Assembly: GCF_009755355.1 (NCBI RefSeq)
Contig: NZ_WQLB01000044.1
Span: forward strand, 1-25,677
Origin: Deinococcus arboris
GTDB taxonomy: Bacteria > Deinococcota > Deinococci > Deinococcales > Deinococcaceae
Reading direction: 5' to 3'
DNA: 25,677 bases
Shown here: positions 1 to 7,075 of the stretch, in pieces
How positions within the stretch are numbered: position 1 is the first letter of the stretch
Layout of the letters: each line of letters opens with the position of its first letter
The notes under the pieces: model-generated
The model's database searches: none
The model's input: only the letters and a program-made list of their open reading frames with translations
What the model was told of the DNA's origin: nothing
Program-made: the position numbers and the translations under genes

Positions 1-143
1 GTCGCGAAGGGCTGTGTTGTAGCGCCAGCATTTCGCCGCAGCGAAGGTGCTGAGAGGATCTGCTAGGCGTAGCCAAAGGCTTTCTGGTGAGCCATGTAGT
101 TGAGCTTCAGTCTGGCCGTGAACTCCTCTTGACACCCAGTGTG

Positions 144-149
144 TACGCT
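144..149 (+). promoter_or_regulatory. Leaderless-type -10 element of the SUKH gene
   Basis: TACGCT fits TANNNT and ends 7 nt before the ATG at 157, so transcription would begin at or next to the start codon. No well-placed -35 is seen; a perfect TTGACA at 129-134 lies only 9 bp upstream and is too close to pair with it. Confidence 0.55.
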
Positions 150-156
150 AACTGCC

Positions 157-741
157 ATGCCTGCTGCCTTCGGTGACGCCCTGCGCCTGGCCCTGCCGGC
201 CCTGGCTGCCCCACTCCGTCCTCCAGTCGACCCTCTAGACGTACAGGCCGCCGAGGCGGCTCTGGGCCAGCCCTTGCCAGTGGCTGTCCGGCAGACCTAC
301 GCCACCCACGATGGTCAGGACGACATCCTCCCCGGCGTCCTGTTTGGCCTGACCTGGTTGCCGCTGAAGCGGGCCCTGCAGGAACACACCACCTGGATGG
401 ATCTGGCCCAGGAGGATGCCAGCCTGATCAGCAAGCCCGACGGCGCCATTCGGGCCGTGAATTTTAGTCAGGGCTGGCTGCCCTTCGCCACCGACGGCGG
501 CGGCAACGGGCTGGCCGTGGACCTTGACCCCGGCCCAGCCGGCACGCCCGGCCAGGTCATCACCTATGGCCCTGACGAACAGCCCCGCCGGGTGGTCAGC
601 ACCGACCTGACGGCCTTCTTCGCCTGGGCCGCCCGAGCCGTCGAGGCCGGCGACCTGACCCTAAGCGGCGACGACGCCCGGTATCAAGGGGCGTCGTCGT
701 TCCTGGATGCGCTGCGGGCCTTGCCGCTGCCCTTGGCTTAG
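157..741 (+). CDS. SMI1/KNR4 (SUKH) family protein
   Basis: Predicted 194-aa cytoplasmic protein with no signal peptide or membrane segment. The N-terminal half (A-E-A-A-L-G-Q-P-L-P, then V-R-Q-T-Y, then H-D-G-Q) and the middle segment W-L-P-F-A-T-D-G-G-G-N-G-L-A-V-D follow the SMI1/KNR4 pattern of a Y-x-x-H-D-G-Q motif and a central D-G-G-N-x-x-x-D motif. Known for the family: many bacterial SUKH proteins are immunity proteins against nuclease toxins; others have housekeeping roles. I chose the ATG at 157 over a GTG at 139 because a TACGCT -10 hexamer ends 7 nt before it, as in the other leaderless genes here. The gene converges on a secreted nuclease gene and the two stop codons overlap by 4 bp. 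Family assignment is fairly sure; an immunity role is only inferred. Confidence 0.85.
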   Translation: MPAAFGDALRLALPALAAPLRPPVDPLDVQAAEAALGQPLPVAVRQTYATHDGQDDILPGVLFGLTWLPLKRALQEHTTWMDLAQEDASLISKPDGAIRAVNFSQGWLPFATDGGGNGLAVDLDPGPAGTPGQVITYGPDEQPRRVVSTDLTAFFAWAARAVEAGDLTLSGDDARYQGASSFLDALRALPLPLA

Positions 742-1520
742 CTGCAGCCCCTGCCGATCAGCCAGGACACCGCCTGCTGACGGTACGCCGTGCCGTTGGG
801 GCCGCCACCAGCCGCGTTGTTGAACGTCCGGGTGAACGTATCGCCAGCAATGGTCATCTCAATGGTCCAGGTGCTGGGCGTGTTCGTGCTGCTGTTGGGG
901 TAGGTCACGCGCGCCAGGTAGGTCAGGGTACCGTTCGCCAAGCGGCTACATTTAGCGGCCTGGTTTTCGATCTGCACCCAGTTGCCCCGGTTGAAATTCG
1001 ACTCTTGGGGGGCCATGTTCGCCCGCTTGCCCCAGCCGCCGAGCTGACTGCCAATGAGGTGACCGCCGTCGTACCCGTCGGGGTTGTCGAGATTGCCGAC
1101 CGTGCCCTGGCAGGCGGTGTCGCGGGCGGCGGCCGTGACGGGTGGCAAATACCGGTAGGCGCTGCGGGGGCGACCCTCAGCGTCAATGTAGTAGTGGCCG
1201 CCGCTAATGACATGCCACTTGTTGCGCTCGGTACTAGCAAAGCGAGTGGGGCAGCCGTCAGCGAGCTGCGCGCTGAGGGCGTCATGGTCCTGGTAGCCCA
1301 TGCCGTAGCTGGCAAAAAACGCCCTGGCCTGTTCCGGACTTAGGTTGCGGGTGCGCTGGGCCAGGGCCACTTCACTGCCCACGGCAGCAATGAGCTGGTC
1401 ATAGGGGTCGGTGACGGCCACGGGGGCCGGGCTAGGCGAACAGGCGGCCAACAGCAGACTGGCCAGCAGCAGAGCAGCACATTGTTTCACGCGACCATCC
1501 CAGCACCGAATTGTAAGCAT
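738..1520 (-). CDS. Secreted DNA/RNA non-specific endonuclease lipoprotein
   Basis: 260-aa exported nuclease. Residues 1-27 form a lipoprotein signal peptide with lipobox L-L-A-A-C (Cys27), so the enzyme should be anchored outside the inner membrane. The catalytic core has D-G-G-H at 151-154, then L-I-G-S-Q-L-G-G, N-M-A-P-Q at 168-172 and N-x-N-R-G-N-W near 175-181. This is the DNA/RNA non-specific endonuclease (NucA-like, beta-beta-alpha metal) layout, with the His of D-G-G-H as presumed general base and the Asn residues as metal ligands. The start at 1520 is supported by a TAGACT -10 hexamer 6 nt upstream. The gene lies 22 nt downstream of the decayed protein B1 gene but has its own promoter. 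Its 3' end overlaps the SUKH gene on the other strand. Likely roles are nutrient DNA degradation or attack on other cells. Confidence 0.9.
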   Translation of the reverse strand: MLTIRCWDGRVKQCAALLLASLLLAACSPSPAPVAVTDPYDQLIAAVGSEVALAQRTRNLSPEQARAFFASYGMGYQDHDALSAQLADGCPTRFASTERNKWHVISGGHYYIDAEGRPRSAYRYLPPVTAAARDTACQGTVGNLDNPDGYDGGHLIGSQLGGWGKRANMAPQESNFNRGNWVQIENQAAKCSRLANGTLTYLARVTYPNSSTNTPSTWTIEMTIAGDTFTRTFNNAAGGGPNGTAYRQQAVSWLIGRGCS

Positions 1521-1526
1521 GATGTC

Positions 1527-1532
1527 AGTCTA
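1527..1532 (-). promoter_or_regulatory. Leaderless-type -10 element of the nuclease gene
   Basis: On the minus strand TAGACT lies 6 nt before the ATG at 1520. It supports that start and separate transcription from the decayed operon upstream. No clear -35 is visible. Confidence 0.55.
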
Positions 1533-1542
1533 CCGGCTGCAG

Positions 1543-1802
1543 TTAAGCTCGTAGGCTTCGCGGCCGCAGCTTCTGTGGTTTCAGGCGCCGGTACAGCTGC
1601 ACCAAGTTGGGTGGCAACGGTTTTCCGTGGTCCGAGAAGACTTTGAGGCGCGCCTGGGTCATGCCGCACAGGGCCTCGCGGTCATTTGGGCCTAGGTAGC
1701 CCTCGCTTAGGGCGCATCGCAGCGCCGCTCCCCTTGGCCCACTGGCAGGCGCGGCGCGCGGCGCACGTCGTCGCTTGCCGGCCACCAGGTCAGCTCGCCC
1801 AT
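1543..1802 (-). pseudogene. Protein B1: decayed copy of the B family
   Basis: Third and most damaged copy of a family whose intact members are at 17190-17504 and 6210-6539. Starting at 1802, one frame reads M-G-E-L-T-W-W, then D-D-V-R-R-A-P-R-L-P-V-G-Q-G-E-R-R-C and soon stops. The reading resumes in another frame with A-L-S-E-G-Y-L-G-P-N-D-R-E-A, L-K-V-F-S-D-H-G-K-P-L-P and R-R-L-K-P-Q, ending S-L-R-A. Compared with the 17190 copy, the helical segment between the two blocks (about 20 residues, including L-R-R-N and M-D-E-T-V-E-A-L) is missing, so this is an internal deletion plus a frame change. The start ATG overlaps the stop of A1 as TGATG, as in the intact cassette. Function unknown. Confidence 0.8.
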
Positions 1803-1991
1803 CAGGTCAGCAACTCGGTAGGGCGTGGCAGCAACGTCACCTCTAAATTATCGTCTGTGACCGTACCTCCCGCCTGGTAACGGCAGCGAAGCCAACGACC
1901 ACACCTCCGGACCACCGTCCAGCAGACGCACGTTGGCGGGGCCTCCTTGCACCCCTATCCTCTCAACGATCTCCATCTCGCCCTCGGTCAT
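1802..1991 (-). pseudogene. Protein A1: frameshifted DUF3006-like protein
   Basis: Begins M-T-E-G-E-M-E-I-V-E-R-I and continues A-N-V-R-L-L-D-G and W-S-L-A-S-L-P-L-P, closely matching the intact 68-aa protein at 17504-17710 (M-N-E-G-E-M-E-I-I-E-V, A-S-V-R-L-P, W-A-L-A-R-L-P-V). The zero frame stops at R-Y-G-H-R-R. A shift near 1870-1875 restores T-V-T-D-D-N-L-E-V-T-L-L-P-R-P, which aligns with the C-terminus of the intact copy (T-V-L-L-P-W-P). The span of 190 nt is not a multiple of three. The start overlaps the stop of the membrane protein upstream (ATGA) and the stop overlaps the B1 start (TGATG). Resemblance to DUF3006 (a short beta-rich family of unknown function) is from pattern only. 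Confidence 0.75.
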
Positions 1992-2245
1992 GGCCCCACT
2001 GTAGGTGGGTCCAGCATTAGGCCTGACGCCAGCAGGAAGATGCCGCCGATGATACACAGGAAGGCAAACAGGCGCACCAGCGGCTCCAAACAGCCCGCCG
2101 CCACCGAGTGGCCGTAGCTGCGAAATTCCTGCACCCCTGAGGCGTTGCGCCGCATGAAGGCCCGCCGGCCCATCAAGACGTTGAGTATGATCCCCAGCAC
2201 CAGCGCCACGCCACCTATGGTCATCAGCATTCTGGTCTTCACCAT
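1988..2245 (-). CDS. Small two-helix membrane protein
   Basis: 85 aa. Two hydrophobic segments, roughly residues 8-26 (I-G-G-V-A-L-V-L-G-I-I-L-N-V-L) and 58-77 (L-F-A-F-L-C-I-I-G-G-I-F-L-L-A-S-G-L), flank a basic loop (G-R-R-A-F-M-R-R-N), giving a predicted hairpin in the inner membrane. I do not recognise a family. Its stop overlaps the A1 start by 4 bp (ATGA), so it was the first gene of an operon whose next two genes are now broken; its own frame is intact. The start could also be the internal ATG six codons in. No TANNNT element sits near either start. Confidence 0.65.
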   Translation of the reverse strand: MVKTRMLMTIGGVALVLGIILNVLMGRRAFMRRNASGVQEFRSYGHSVAAGCLEPLVRLFAFLCIIGGIFLLASGLMLDPPTVGP

Positions 2246-2285
2246 GACACACGCCGTGGGCTGCGCTGGCCGGTATCACGCGCTG

Positions 2286-2291
2286 TACAGT
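2286..2291 (+). promoter_or_regulatory. Leaderless-type -10 element of the decayed gene at 2297
   Basis: TACAGT ends 5 nt before the ATG at 2297. It marks the original start of a gene that is now a pseudogene. Confidence 0.4.
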
Positions 2292-2296
2292 GGGGC

Positions 2297-3241
2297 ATGC
2301 CGCTCTACCCGTTCCGGTTTCCGCCCGAAACCCATGAGCGTCTTCCCGCCGAGTTGCGTGAACCACTGGAGCTCTACATCAGCGAGGACTGGCGCGACCA
2401 GCTCAGCGAGTCCGTCCAGTATGTGCTGCGGGGCTAGCCTGTGGAAGCGTCGCGCCGAGGCGACCGGATCAACCTGAGGGCGGTGGGCTGGCTCTACGGG
2501 TACGGTCACGAATATTTCCCCTCGGACTGTTGAGGGAGCGACGAGGCGCTTGAAACCTGGACTGGCCTAAATGAGACGTCTCTCCCCGATCCAGATGGTG
2601 AAATCACCGTCGTGCAGCCTGACCGCTCCTTGAATAGAACATATCCCCAATCGGAGGGTAAGACCGAAAGTGCTCAAAATTCCTACGCTGGTAGGTAAGA
2701 GGGCACATTGCGATTGGAAACACTGATGGGCGCCACAGGCAGCTAGGTCATATTGGGCGACGATACGCTGGAACCCGGTGCGGACCTTGACATCCGTCTG
2801 TCTGGCGGTCGGCAACGCGGGCGACTGGAGTACGACGCGCTGGGCCGTCCGCTGTTGTACCTGCGCCTGACTGGCTCAGCAGCGGACCCCCTTGGCCGTG
2901 CTTCTGCCGGAAACGGCTGAACTGCGCCTGCCCGGCGCGAACTGGACGACGCGCACCTGCGGCGCCTGGCGATCACCACCGTCCTTTCCGGCAAGCTGGG
3001 CATAGCACAGTCCTCCCACCCGCTGCGCGAAAGTTTTGAGTACTGGCTGAGTCTGTCTCCCAATGCCCGCATAGCGCTGCTAAGTGAATTGGAGCATCTC
3101 AAAGCGGCACTAACGCGCCGTCTAGGGGCCGAGACGCATGAGGTCGCCCGAGCTGTTCTCGAAGAGGAGATCATGCGGTTGCGGGTGAGGCTGCGCAGCG
3201 TTGAAGTGCTCGATGCCCTGACCTGTGGGGTGGTGAACTAG
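2297..3241 (+). pseudogene. Decayed gene of unknown function
   Basis: From the ATG at 2297 one frame reads protein-like for about 200 codons but carries four stops: TAG at 2435, TGA at 2531, TAA at 2696 and a TAG near 2745. Readable blocks are M-P-L-Y-P-F-R-F-P-P, E-L-Y-I-S-E-D-W-R-D-Q-L, V-G-W-L-Y-G-Y-G-H-E-Y-F, P-D-P-D-G-E-I-T-V-V-Q-P-D and D-D-T-L-E-P-G-A-D-L-D-I-R-L, then Y-D-A-L-G-R-P-L-L-Y-L-R-L. Two frame changes near 2890 and 2940 lead to L-L-P-E-T-A-E-L-R-L-P and then a clean 100-residue helical C-terminus (D-D-A-H-L-R-R-L-A, F-E-Y-W-L-S-L-S-P-N, E-E-E-I-M-R-L-R-V-R-L) ending at the TAG at 3239. The intact protein would have been about 310 aa. I do not recognise it. The link between the N- and C-terminal parts is inferred from frame and order. 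Confidence 0.55.
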
Positions 3242-3552
3242 GCGCGAGCAGTGTCATCACGTCATGCCCAGGTAGGCCCAAGCTGAACAAAGCGCGGTTG
3301 AGCTGAAGCCAGATGGCGCAGGAGAACAGGAGCTTCATGGACGAGTAGCCGTGACACAGGGGCGATCTCGCGCTGGAGTCGTCAACCGGGAAACGGGTCA
3401 CTTCGGCCAGTGCGGGCGAGCCGACCTCTCAATCGTGCGGCACGGTGATCTGTAGCGCGACGAGCAGGGACAGGTTGGATACTGCAGGTCAGACACCTCC
3501 CGTTGCGCGTGGCGCCGTTCAGGACCTCGGCAAGCGACCCAGCCATCAGTCG
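3242..3552. other. No gene recognised
   Basis: No supportable gene. The minus strand has a short protein-like stretch (S-M-K-L-L-F-S-C-A-I-W-L-Q-L-N-R-A-L-F, about 3275-3345) that may be another transposon scrap, but I cannot assign it. Confidence 0.4.
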
Positions 3553-3650
3553 ATGTGGCTGTACCGGCACCTTTTTGCCTTGGGCGTTATCGGCTCCGCA
3601 GTGTGGCTCTACCACCGCTTTCCTTGAGACAGCGTCATGTCCATGATCGA
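3553..3650 (+). mobile_element. IS6-family transposase N-terminal remnant
   Basis: Reads W-L-Y-R-H-L-F-A-L-G-V-I-G-S-A-V-W-L-Y-H-R-F-P, then after a 1-nt frame change L-R-Q-R-H-V-H-D. This aligns with the N-terminus of the larger copy at 4424 (F-P-L-S-V-I-G-Y-A-L-R-L-Y-H-C-F-P-F-G-Q-R-D-V) and with the usual IS6-family start. Only about 30 codons remain and no ends were found. Confidence 0.6.
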
Positions 3651-3798
3651 GTCGCAAGCCGCTGCCAGCAGACCCGAGGCACGGCGTCTTCGGACAGTGC
3701 TGGCAACTCCGTCACAGCGCAACTGGCCTGGTACAGCGGGCTGCTGTGTCATGCCTTGCCAATCATCTTGCCTCAGCAGCACAAGGAGACTCGGCTAC

Positions 3799-4227
3799 TC
3801 AGCGCAGCGTCGCGCGGTCAATGCGCCACACCTGTGAAGCGGCACTTCCCCCGGTGTTGTTCTTTCGGACCACGTAGTTGCCGCAGAAGGACTGCTGCTG
3901 TCCATTCTTCAGCTGAGCCGTGACCTTGACTGGCACAGTGGCGTAGAGCGAGCCAGCAGCACCCTCGATCCGTACGGGTCCAGTGATCGCGACATAGGTG
4001 GCATAGGTCTGAGCAAACCCATTTTTGAAGGCCGCGTAGCTCTTGCCGCTGTTCTGGCCCTGGCGGTCCCAGAGGGCATACGCCGCCGCATAGTTTTTGT
4101 GCCCGAGCGCGTTGTAATAGGTAATGATGACATCCTGCGGCCGGGTGCCTGACTGGGCTTCGGCCGGTGAGAGGGTCGGTGCCAAGAAGAGCAGGGGCAA
4201 CAGGGCGGTGCGGAGACGGACGCTCAT
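3799..4227 (-). CDS. Secreted NTF2-like protein
   Basis: 142 aa with a Sec signal peptide (M-S-V-R-L-R-T, a leucine-rich core, and A-E-A then Q at 24/25). The mature part starts P-Q-D-V-I-I-T-Y-Y-N-A-L-G-H-K-N-Y-A-A-A-Y-A-L-W, the first-helix pattern of NTF2/SnoaL-like domains, then K-S-Y-A-A-F-K-N-G-F-A-Q-T-Y and several beta strands (V-P-V-K-V-T-A-Q-L-K-N-G, F-C-G-N-Y-V-V-R-K). No lipobox. NTF2-like folds bind small ligands or act as accessory domains; the role here is unknown. It sits between two IS6 remnants and is intact, which suggests it is a passenger or a survivor in a damaged stretch. A GAGG motif lies almost against the ATG, so the mode of translation start is unclear. Confidence 0.8.
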   Translation of the reverse strand: MSVRLRTALLPLLFLAPTLSPAEAQSGTRPQDVIITYYNALGHKNYAAAYALWDRQGQNSGKSYAAFKNGFAQTYATYVAITGPVRIEGAAGSLYATVPVKVTAQLKNGQQQSFCGNYVVRKNNTGGSAASQVWRIDRATLR

Positions 4228-4423
4228 GCCTCAAGCATGCAGGCAGGCCGCAAACGACTTGTGAGAGCAGAAGCAACAGGTATTGGTGGACGGACGAGCC
4301 GTCACCACTTCAGACACTCTCCTCAAGCTCTCAATCAATAGTGAGATGGTGGAGGCCGGGCACTGCCACTTCGTTCGCTGAATGCATGGTTCTGGCAACT
4401 TAACTCCAGTAGGCTGCTGAGTT

Positions 4424-5112
4424 GTGACCGATCGGAAACCGTACCTCCGGCGTTTTCCCCTCAGCGTCATCGGCTACGCTCTGCGCTTGTACCACTGCTT
4501 CCCCTTCGGCCAGCGTGACGTTCAGGAGCTGATCCACAAGCGCGGCGTTCACGTCAGTCACGAAACCCTACGGCAATAGAACATCAAGTTCGCCCCCTTG
4601 CTCACCGAAGAACTGCGCCACCGAGAACCTCGCCGAGGTTCCTGGTGGCATCTAGACGAGGTGTGCGTCAAGGTCGGTAGGTTGAAGCACTGGTTGCGGC
4701 GGGCAGTTGACGAACATGGGGACGTAATTGACATTCTCTTTCAGGCACACCGCGATACCGAGGCGGCCAAGACCTTTTTCGTTCGTCTGTTGGGGAATAC
4801 AACGTGCCAGAGGTCATTCACACCGACAAACTGTGGAGTTCTGCAGCAGCCGTGCGTGCGCTTCCCGTGCTCCACTCTGTGGAGCACATCCAAGCCGTGT
4901 CCACTGCACGGTGCAACAATCTGATCGAACAGTCGCACCGTGTCACACGGCAGCAGGAACGTACCCAACTTGGGTTCAAGCGACGACAGCGAACGCAGGC
5001 ATTCCTCAATTTACACGCCCGAGTCTCAAACCTTCGCCGCCACACCCGAACGACGATTCCTGCGGCCATCAGACGAAGCAACCAATTCGCAGCCTTCTCT
5101 GGTAAGCGGTGA
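4424..5112 (+). pseudogene. IS6-family transposase, inactivated
   Basis: Nearly full-length DDE transposase of the IS6 family with two lesions. From the GTG at 4424 the N-terminus reads R-R-F-P-L-S-V-I-G-Y-A-L-R-L-Y-H, then Q-R-D-V-Q-E-L-I-H-K-R-G-V-H-V-S-H-E-T-L-R-Q, followed by TAG at 4577 where the family has Trp (TGG to TAG). The frame continues with W-W-H-L-D-E-V (first Asp) to V-R-L-L-G. A 1-nt deletion in a G run near 4792 shifts the frame, after which E-V-I-H-T-D-K (second Asp) and N-N-L-I-E-Q-S-H-R-V-T-R-Q (Glu) follow. The catalytic D-D-E residues survive, so inactivation looks recent. Clear terminal inverted repeats were not identified. Confidence 0.88.
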
Positions 5113-5116
5113 TAGA

Positions 5117-5145
5117 GCAGGCGGCTTGAGAATTAAGCCGCCTGC
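5117..5145. terminator. Strong hairpin after the IS6 remnant
   Basis: Perfect 11-bp stem (GCAGGCGGCTT / AAGCCGCCTGC) with a 7-nt loop, 4 nt after the transposase stop. No clear T-run follows on either strand, so it could be a bidirectional terminator or transcription shield rather than a classic intrinsic terminator. Confidence 0.6.
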
Positions 5146-5392
5146 TGAACTAAGATGGTCTTGCTGAGATTCAATTGCCAGTACCGTTCAGAGGAACATG
5201 CACGGGTGGTTGCTTGCCTGAGGCAGAGAGACGCTGCGGAAGGTGCTCAGAATTGACGGGCTGATCAGCTCTCGAAATGGGAAGTGTGCTGACCAGAACC
5301 ATGAAGGACGCCCTCGCGCCAGAAGAGGTTGGCAACCAGCGCACCCCAGCCTAAGTGTGATTAGGCCATCATCTGTCTCCAGCCACGTCTGT

Positions 5393-6120
5393 TCAGGAGA
5401 CTGAGTCGTGAGACGTGGACGCCGCCTCTAGCGCAGCTGGATGTTCGCGCCGAGGTGGCAGGGGGAAGGGGATGCCCGCAAGCAGGCGCTCGGTCGTGAG
5501 GGGGCCGGTCAGGCGCTCGCGCTCGTTCACGCGCGCAAATGTTTCTTCGCGGCACTCACGAAGTTCAGGGCATCCCTTCTCTGGATTGAAGATGAGTTCA
5601 ATGTCCCGTTGGGTCAGCAAGAGTGGGCGCATGACGACCTCCGGAGTCAGGATATGAGATGCATCTCCTGAGGGTGTGAAACCTTTGTTCCGGCTCACCT
5701 GGTCAAAGTAGTAGATCTGGTCGTCCAGCGCCTGTTCTTCCGCTGTAGGCACGATGTCGCCCTCCACCCGGTAGTGCCGGGTGGCCAGAGGCTCAGCCTT
5801 GCCCGCAGCTTGGCCACCTCCGCCTTGTCAATGTTGGCGGCTTGAAAGGTCACGACCTGATTGAAGCTGTCCGGATGGCGCCGCCCAGGCTATGTCCAGT
5901 CGAGATGGCACTCTGGCCGCCTTTGGTTGCCCGGGCGAGGTTGGCGGCGATCAGGTCGCGGTTGGGGCTGACCTGCAGCCAGCCGATCTGGGTGGGGCTG
6001 GCATCGCCGATGATAGTGTCCACCGTACACTCAATACCCAATTGGCGCGCCTCTGGGCCACCGATTTCTCTTCATCTTTGGCTTTCTTGGCGGCGGGTGG
6101 GCATCTCGAGCATGGCGTCT
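5393..6120 (-). pseudogene. Decayed lipase-like alpha/beta hydrolase
   Basis: A broken gene on the minus strand. The upstream block (about 6041-5850) reads D-L-I-A-A-N-L-A-R-A and S-T-G-H-S-L-G-G, the nucleophile elbow G-H-S-L-G-G of class-3-type lipases. A frame change gives P-D-S-F-N-Q-V-V-T-F-Q-A-A-N-I-D-K-A-E-V. A second change near 5800 gives A-E-P-L-A-T-R-H-Y-R-V-E-G-D-I-V-P, a typical post-elbow segment with a candidate catalytic Asp in G-D. The frame then continues D-D-Q-I-Y-Y-F-D-Q-V and S-H-I-L-T-P-E-V (possible catalytic His) to the stop at 5393. At least two frameshifts lie inside it and the N-terminus is lost or scrambled upstream of about 6050. It would have hydrolysed lipid or ester substrates. 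Confidence 0.7.
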
Positions 6121-6209
6121 CCTGCACCCAAGGTAGTGGACACTCGGTGCGTCGGCTGCGGCATGTGCCTGAACTGAAGGGAGGCCAGTCATGGAATGAT
6201 GACGGCCTG

Positions 6210-6539
6210 ATGGTCACGACAGAGACCTGGGACTGGGACGCGCCGCGCGACGATGTGCGCCCAGCCCCACTGTTGCCGTTGCGGGTGGCGGAACGGCGGA
6301 CGCTCCGCGCGCTGCTGCGCCGTCATGCAGCCGAGTACTTGGACGAAACGGTGGCTGCACTGGACGCCAGTCTCACGGAAGGCTCTCTCGACCCCTACGA
6401 CCGGGAGGCGTTTCTGGTCATGGCCCGGGACCACCTCAAGACGTTGGCAAGTCGCAGCCGTCCCCTTCCTGCAGGCCGGGCGCAGCTGTTCGGACGTCTG
6501 AAGCCTCAGCCAAGCCTGTGCTGGGTATTCAGGGCGTGA
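6210..6539 (+). CDS. Protein B3 (B family, unknown function)
   Basis: 109 aa, intact paralogue of the protein at 17190-17504. Shared blocks are D-D-V-R-P-A-P-L-L-P, A-E-R-R-T-L-R-A-L-L-R-R, L-D-E-T-V-A-A-L-D-A-S-L-T-E-G, L-D-P-Y-D-R-E-A, H-L-K-T-L-A, P-L-P-A-G and G-R-L-K-P-Q-P, ending F-R-A. It is mostly helical and charged, with no signal or membrane segment. As in the other copies the ATG overlaps a TGA (TGATG at 6208-6212), but here the upstream partner is reduced to a 4-codon frame M-M-T-A-stop with a GGGAGG upstream, so the DUF3006-like gene appears to have been lost. The stop overlaps the next gene by GTGA. The start is chosen by the conserved TGATG and by homology. Function unknown. 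Confidence 0.8.
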   Translation: MVTTETWDWDAPRDDVRPAPLLPLRVAERRTLRALLRRHAAEYLDETVAALDASLTEGSLDPYDREAFLVMARDHLKTLASRSRPLPAGRAQLFGRLKPQPSLCWVFRA

Positions 6540-7075
6540 GTGACGCTGCGGTTCGCCGTGCCCTTTTCCTGTCTAGGGCCGCTCTGGTGCTGACGGAGTG
6601 GGCTGAGGTGCATGGGCAGTCGCCCAGCGCCGCGCTGAGCTGGGCGCAGCGCGGCGAGCTGGCGGCCTGGCAGTGCGGCGTGGGGTGGCTGGTGCGATCA
6701 GGGCAGCCGGTCCCTGTGGCGGGCCAGACACCTGCCCAGCCGCCGGTGCTCGTTCACCGACTGAGCCGTGAAGAGCGCTTGGCGCTGCCCGCCGTGTCGC
6801 TGCAGGTCTGGGCCAGACTGCATGACCAAGTGCAGGGCACCGCCACCATCTGGGCTCGACAGGGGCATCTGGAGGCCTGGCGCAGCGGCGCGGCTTGGCT
6901 GGTGCGGCCGGATCAGGCCGTTCCGACCTTACCGCGCGGTGGGGCTAGGCTGAAGCGGTCAAGACGCAATGACGAAAGAGGACCTGAGGCTGACTCATTA
7001 GTGTTGCTGGCCGAACGACATATTGATTCCTGCGCAAGTGCATCACGAGGAGTGTCCATAGAGGAGCCGTCTTGA
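6536..7075 (+). CDS. Protein with two helix-turn-helix-like repeats, 3' end cut by IS630
   Basis: Starts at a GTG overlapping the B3 stop by 4 bp (GTGA), so it is translationally coupled to it. Two tandem units of about 43 residues are visible: L-T-E-W-A-E-V-H, S-W-A-Q-R-G-E-L-A-A-W, G-V-G-W-L-V-R-S-G-Q-P-V-P; and Q-V-W-A-R-L-H, I-W-A-R-Q-G-H-L-E-A-W, G-A-A-W-L-V-R-P-D-Q-A-V-P. The W-A-x-x-G-x-L-x-A-W-x-x-G-x-x-W-L-V pattern resembles the recognition-helix and wing part of excisionase/MerR-type DNA-binding domains; this is inference. A basic tail follows (K-R-S-R-R-N-D). The element inserted at TA 7021-7022 replaces the original C-terminus: about 162 native residues are followed by about 17 encoded by the IS. 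It could still work if the repeats suffice. Confidence 0.65.
   Translation: MSDAAVRRALFLSRAALVLTEWAEVHGQSPSAALSWAQRGELAAWQCGVGWLVRSGQPVPVAGQTPAQPPVLVHRLSREERLALPAVSLQVWARLHDQVQGTATIWARQGHLEAWRSGAAWLVRPDQAVPTLPRGGARLKRSRRNDERGPEADSLVLLAERHIDSCASASRGVSIEEPS

Noticed and set aside
63..134. Minus-strand peptide E-E-F-T-A-R-L-K-L-N-Y-M-A-H-Q-K-A-F-G-Y-A followed by a stop, looking like a transposase C-terminus
   Set aside because: Too short (about 23 residues) to assign to any family, and nothing upstream supports it.
129..134. Perfect TTGACA before the SUKH gene
   Set aside because: Only 9 bp from the chosen -10; no other -10 at 16-18 bp, so it is probably chance.
2743..3174. 143-codon minus-strand frame rich in Arg and Ser
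   Set aside because: Opposes the decayed plus-strand gene and has the low-complexity look of a shadow frame.
3553..5112. Composite transposon made of two IS6 copies around the NTF2-like gene
   Set aside because: The left copy is a 98-bp scrap and no matching ends or target duplication were found.
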